20,042 nucleotides of DNA. Source: GCA-002784865 sp035646815. GTDB lineage: Bacteria > Patescibacteriota > Microgenomatia > Levybacterales > UBA12049. Positions 17,843 through 20,042 of this stretch are shown piece by piece (positions within the stretch are counted from its first letter, which is position 1; each line of letters opens with the position of its first letter). A program made the translations under genes and the position numbers. Under the pieces are notes generated by a model. It was not told the origin of the DNA and did not search any database. It saw nothing but the letters and a program-made list of their open reading frames with translations. The stretch is taken from contig DASRON010000005.1 of assembly GCA_035646815.1 (NCBI GenBank), positions 1-20,042 on the forward strand, given 5' to 3'.

Positions 17843-17883
17843 AAATAGCACACATCCCCAAAATAGGGAAATGTGTGCTATTT
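17843..17883 (-). terminator. 13-bp perfect hairpin between lipoprotein and GT4 genes
   Basis: AAATAGCACACAT (17843-17855) is the exact reverse complement of ATGTGTGCTATTT (17871-17883); the 15-nt loop can add CCC/GGG pairs. On the minus strand it starts 11 nt after the lipoprotein stop and ends 10 nt before the GT4 ATG. Only a short T-stretch follows, so it may be a partial terminator or an mRNA-stability element that separates expression of the surface proteins from the glycosyltransferases. Confidence 0.6.
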
Positions 17884-17894
17884 AACATTACTAA

Positions 17895-18977
17895 TTAGTT
17901 TGATTGTCCAACAGGGCAATCGTGAGCTGGTAAAACAACCACTCCTGGCTGTTCTACTGCTTCTTTAGCTCTTACTTGACCTAATACTTGCATAAAGCCT
18001 TGATCTACATTTGAACCAAAATCCCACAATGTTGCACCTTGAACTTCAATTGTTTGAACGTTTCCATGAGCAACTACTGTGATTGCGTCATAACTAGAAG
18101 CACGATTTTCAGGTTTAATCCATCCTTCGGCAACTGCGCCGTCAAGATTGATTTGACTTATCAAATCATTTGGATTTTCCTTAAGATGAGCTCCACCCCA
18201 TTCGTTTATTTCCCAATTGCTTGGGTTTTTAGACCAGTTATCTGCTCCAAATCTTTGTGCTGCTTCTTTTGCAGACTCGATTCTTATAACAGAAAGTCCT
18301 AAATCTTTATTCTCTCCTAATTTATCGCAAAGTGGTAAAACAACCACTCCTGGCTGTTCTACTGCTTCTTTAGCTCTTACTTGACCTAATACTTGAGCAA
18401 AACCAGCATCATTATTTGAACCAAAATCCCATAATGTTGCACCTTGAACTTCTACTTCGTTAACACTTGGATGTGCAACTACTGTAATAGCATCGAATTT
18501 AGAGTTTCTTTCTTTAGGTTTAATCCAACCTTCTAAAACAGCTCCTGCTGTTTTAACTTGACTTATCAAATCATTTGGATTTTCCTTAAGATGAGCTCCA
18601 CCCCATTCGTTTATTTCCCAATTGCTTGGGTTTTTAGACCAGTTATCTGCTCCAAATCTTTGTGCTGCAGCTTCTGCAGACTCGATTCTTATAACAGATA
18701 ATGTTTCAGATTGCTCTGTAACAGTTGTAGTTGTTGTTGATTCAGGTGTTGCTCCTAATGTTGTAACTGTTGTTTCAGGTAAGGTTGCTGTAGATAAGAT
18801 TCCCTCTCTTACACCTTCTTTAACTGCTTGCCTAACGTCATCTTCACTTACACATCCAGCAGCCAAAGCACCTAACCCAGTTAAGGCTAATACCATAGAT
18901 GCTTTTGCCCTATTTTCATTAATACTAGTTCTTATTCTTTGATTTATTCCTATTTGTCTTCTTTCTATGTTTGCCAT
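17895..18977 (-). CDS. Lipoprotein with two near-identical 135-aa units
   Basis: A 360-residue predicted lipoprotein. A long basic N-terminus (1-25) leads to a hydrophobic stretch and lipobox LAAGC, with Cys42 as the lipid-modified residue. A charged helix (43-60) and a threonine/serine-rich linker (about 61-92) follow. Then come two copies of one domain, at 93-215 and 228-350, offset by exactly 135 residues. Each begins LSVIRIESA and contains RFGADNWSKNPSNWEINEWG, ITVVAH, VQGATLWDFGSN and VLGQVRAKEAVEQPGVVVLP. I do not recognise the domain. A strong Shine-Dalgarno (GGGGAGGTGA, 18984-18993) starts right at the stop codon of the upstream DUF11-like gene, implying one transcript and coupled translation. 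It presumably sits on the outer face of the membrane; a binding role is only a guess. Confidence 0.85.
   Translation of the reverse strand: MANIERRQIGINQRIRTSINENRAKASMVLALTGLGALAAGCVSEDDVRQAVKEGVREGILSTATLPETTVTTLGATPESTTTTTVTEQSETLSVIRIESAEAAAQRFGADNWSKNPSNWEINEWGGAHLKENPNDLISQVKTAGAVLEGWIKPKERNSKFDAITVVAHPSVNEVEVQGATLWDFGSNNDAGFAQVLGQVRAKEAVEQPGVVVLPLCDKLGENKDLGLSVIRIESAKEAAQRFGADNWSKNPSNWEINEWGGAHLKENPNDLISQINLDGAVAEGWIKPENRASSYDAITVVAHGNVQTIEVQGATLWDFGSNVDQGFMQVLGQVRAKEAVEQPGVVVLPAHDCPVGQSN
17929..18293 (-). repeat. Lipoprotein repeat unit 2 (C-terminal copy)
   Basis: A 365-nt unit matching 18334-18698 at a constant offset of 405 nt. Identity is patchy: a 62-nt exact block (17929-17990) and a 111-nt exact block (18153-18263) flank a strongly diverged middle. 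Confidence 0.95.
18334..18698 (-). repeat. Lipoprotein repeat unit 1 (N-terminal copy)
   Basis: Partner of 17929-18293 at the same length. The exact blocks here are 18334-18395 and 18558-18668. The two units are separated by a 40-nt linker (18294-18333) found once. Confidence 0.95.
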
Positions 18978-18993
18978 ATATTTTCACCTCCCC

Positions 18994-19695
18994 TTATTTA
19001 CTAATTTTTGATCTCTTACGTAATATAAATCCTGCTAAACCACCTGGTAAAAGTGCGAGTAAGGGAAGCATTTCAGGACCAGTTGCTGGAGTAGTAACCA
19101 CTTTTGGTGCTGGTTCAACTGGAAGTCCACCTTTAGTTTTAGTTACTGTTTCTTTTTGAATACAAAGCTGAGCATTGTCTTGAGCTGTTTTATTATCAGA
19201 AGTTGTTCCCATTACTTGGTTAACAACACAGACAACACCATTTGTAAAGGGAATATTTGTAGAATCAGTTACTTTTGCTTTAAGATCATATGTTCTTGAT
19301 TCTCCGCCTTTGAGATTGTCCAAAGAAAAGGTAAGAGTATTTTTAACTGAGTCATAGCTTCCTGGACCTGATTCAAAAGTTAAATAGCTTGGGAAAACAT
19401 CATTAATAGTTACTTTTGAGATGTTTGTACTAGTTGTGTTTGTTATAACGACTTTAAAGCTTACACTTTGGTTAGGTAAATATTTTGGATCATTAACAGT
19501 AAGATTATTTACAAAAATTCCGTTTTCAGGATTTCTTACTGTTTTATCTAGGGAAATGTTTCCAGGGGGAGGACATGTTTGTCCACCTCCGTAAATAGGA
19601 GTGCATCCTTCGTCTGCTAAAACAGCACTTGCCGCAAAGGCAAAAACCATAACAGAAAATAAAGATAATATTAATAAGTTAGATAGCTTTTTCAT
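18994..19695 (-). CDS. Secreted DUF11-like protein with LPXTG-like C-terminus
   Basis: A 233-residue exported protein. A signal peptide (MKKLSNLLIL through AVLA, predicted cut after residue 27) is followed by a short Cys/Pro/Gly segment, then a beta-sandwich domain (about 48-145) with the pattern of DUF11-type repeats: SVSFKVVITNTTSTNISKVT, then DVFPSYLTF, then LKGGESRTYDLKAKV. The C-terminus has TPATGPE (202-208), a hydrophobic stretch (209-225) and RKRSK, which has the layout of a sortase sorting signal with TPATG in place of LPXTG. Four cysteines in the mature part (31, 41, 156, 178) might form disulfides. It has a good promoter and a leader of about 15-20 nt without a clear Shine-Dalgarno, and heads the minus-strand surface block. 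Likely a wall- or membrane-anchored surface protein. Confidence 0.85.
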   Translation of the reverse strand: MKKLSNLLILSLFSVMVFAFAASAVLADEGCTPIYGGGQTCPPPGNISLDKTVRNPENGIFVNNLTVNDPKYLPNQSVSFKVVITNTTSTNISKVTINDVFPSYLTFESGPGSYDSVKNTLTFSLDNLKGGESRTYDLKAKVTDSTNIPFTNGVVCVVNQVMGTTSDNKTAQDNAQLCIQKETVTKTKGGLPVEPAPKVVTTPATGPEMLPLLALLPGGLAGFILRKRSKISK

Positions 19696-19717
19696 AAATT
19701 AATGTTATTAGTGATTC

Positions 19718-19747
19718 GTTATATCATATCGCTATAGGACTTGTCAA
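19718..19747 (-). promoter_or_regulatory. Promoter of the surface-protein operon
   Basis: Read on the minus strand: TTGACA (19742-19747), an 18-nt spacer and TATAAC (19718-19723), with TG at the extended -10 position. Predicted start near 19711. Confidence 0.75.
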
Positions 19748-19767
19748 CCCTTTTGTTTATTTACTCC

Positions 19768-19796
19768 TTGACAAAAGGTTGGGCTTATGGTCTAAT
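19768..19796 (+). promoter_or_regulatory. Divergent promoter of the last, partial gene
   Basis: TTGACA at 19768-19773, a 17-nt spacer and TCTAAT at 19791-19796; predicted start near 19803. Its -35 box lies 20 bp from that of the minus-strand promoter, so one regulator could affect both. Confidence 0.7.
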
Positions 19797-19802
19797 AGTA
19801 AT

Positions 19803-19839
19803 TGCTTTAAACCTGCTTTAGGCGGGATCTTCAAAAGCA
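19803..19839 (+). other. Hairpin at the 5' end of the divergent transcript
   Basis: TGCTTT (19803-19808) pairs with AAAGCA (19834-19839), and CCTGC (19812-19816) with GCGGG (19822-19826), right at the predicted transcript start. The rest of the ~120-nt leader (to 19924) is AT-rich, with alternating TATA/CATA stretches around 19876-19900. The hairpin may stabilise the 5' end of the mRNA. Confidence 0.45.
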
Positions 19840-19924
19840 TTTCCAAGTCTTTCAATGAATTCCTAAAGCTTTAATAATATATACATATACATAGTCTTAT
19901 TCTAGAACACATTCATTTTAAATT

Positions 19925-20042
19925 ATGGTAAATACTAAAAAAACATTACACGTAGAGGACAGTAAGGAAGAAGTAAAAGAAAATTCTCCTGTAAAAGAAA
20001 GCCCAGCAATAGATGATATTGTAGGAAAGCCTTCTGAGGAGG
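19925..20042 (+). CDS. Start of a charged protein, 3'-truncated by the window
   Basis: ATG at 19925 opens a frame that runs to the window end (39 codons). The residues seen (MVNTKKTLHVEDSKEEVKEN and on) are rich in Lys, Glu, Ser and Pro, suggesting a disordered, soluble N-terminus; no signal peptide is present. No Shine-Dalgarno is visible. The promoter at 19768-19796 lies upstream with a leader of about 120 nt. The family cannot be judged from this part. Confidence 0.6.
   Translation, partial: MVNTKKTLHVEDSKEEVKENSPVKESPAIDDIVGKPSEE

Noticed and set aside
17929..18698. Diversity-generating retroelement template/variable repeat pair
   Set aside because: Differences between the units are not limited to adenine positions and no reverse transcriptase is in the window; ordinary duplication with conversion fits better.

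Overview
The window looks like a piece of a reduced, AT-rich bacterial genome of the Candidate Phyla Radiation (Patescibacteria), most probably of Microgenomates type. This is inference from gene content and style: a 23S rRNA gene carrying a group I intron and a shortened L1 stalk, rRNA genes without a 16S alongside, several start codons only 7-10 nt behind a -10 box, lysine-rich proteins, a very large GT-C/YfhO-like membrane protein, and secreted proteins with an LPXTG-like tail. Genes read normally with the standard bacterial code (TGA is used as a stop).

Layout. 1-2709 (+): the 3' part of a multispanning membrane protein, then thioredoxin (trxA) with its own promoter and strong Shine-Dalgarno, a 13-bp perfect inverted repeat, thioredoxin reductase (trxB), and an unrecognised 128-aa protein whose consensus promoter predicts a leaderless mRNA. 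2713-6573 (+): an rRNA operon without 16S: consensus promoter, tRNA-Ala(UGC), a structured spacer, 23S rRNA bracketed by a long processing stem, 5S rRNA, terminator. The 23S gene is interrupted at E. coli position U2500/C2501, in the peptidyl-transferase ring, by a 316-nt ORF-less group I intron whose P1-P10 helices can be drawn from the sequence. 6604-11654 (+): a GT39/PMT-like membrane glycosyltransferase, ribosomal protein S1 with four S1 domains, RadA, and a PIN-TRAM protein, ending in an 18-bp hairpin. 11655-12356: intergenic area between convergent blocks, holding a candidate small RNA with two hairpin/T-run elements and, on the minus strand, a 48-aa gene with its own promoter.

12357-19695 (all minus, read right to left): a secreted DUF11-like protein with an LPXTG-like C-terminus, a lipoprotein made of two nearly identical 135-aa units, a GT4 glycosyltransferase, a 1095-aa GT-C/YfhO-like membrane protein and a GT2 glycosyltransferase. 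This resembles a cell-surface module (surface proteins plus glycan synthesis), though a promoter before the GT2 gene and a hairpin before the GT4 gene suggest more than one transcript. 19696-20042: two divergent promoters, then the start of a charged protein cut by the window end.

Most notable: the group I intron at position 2500 and other 23S peculiarities (shortened L1 stalk, A2057-U2611 pair, altered base beside helix 69); the mosaic duplication in the lipoprotein; the candidate small RNA and 48-aa gene; and the inverted repeat before trxB.
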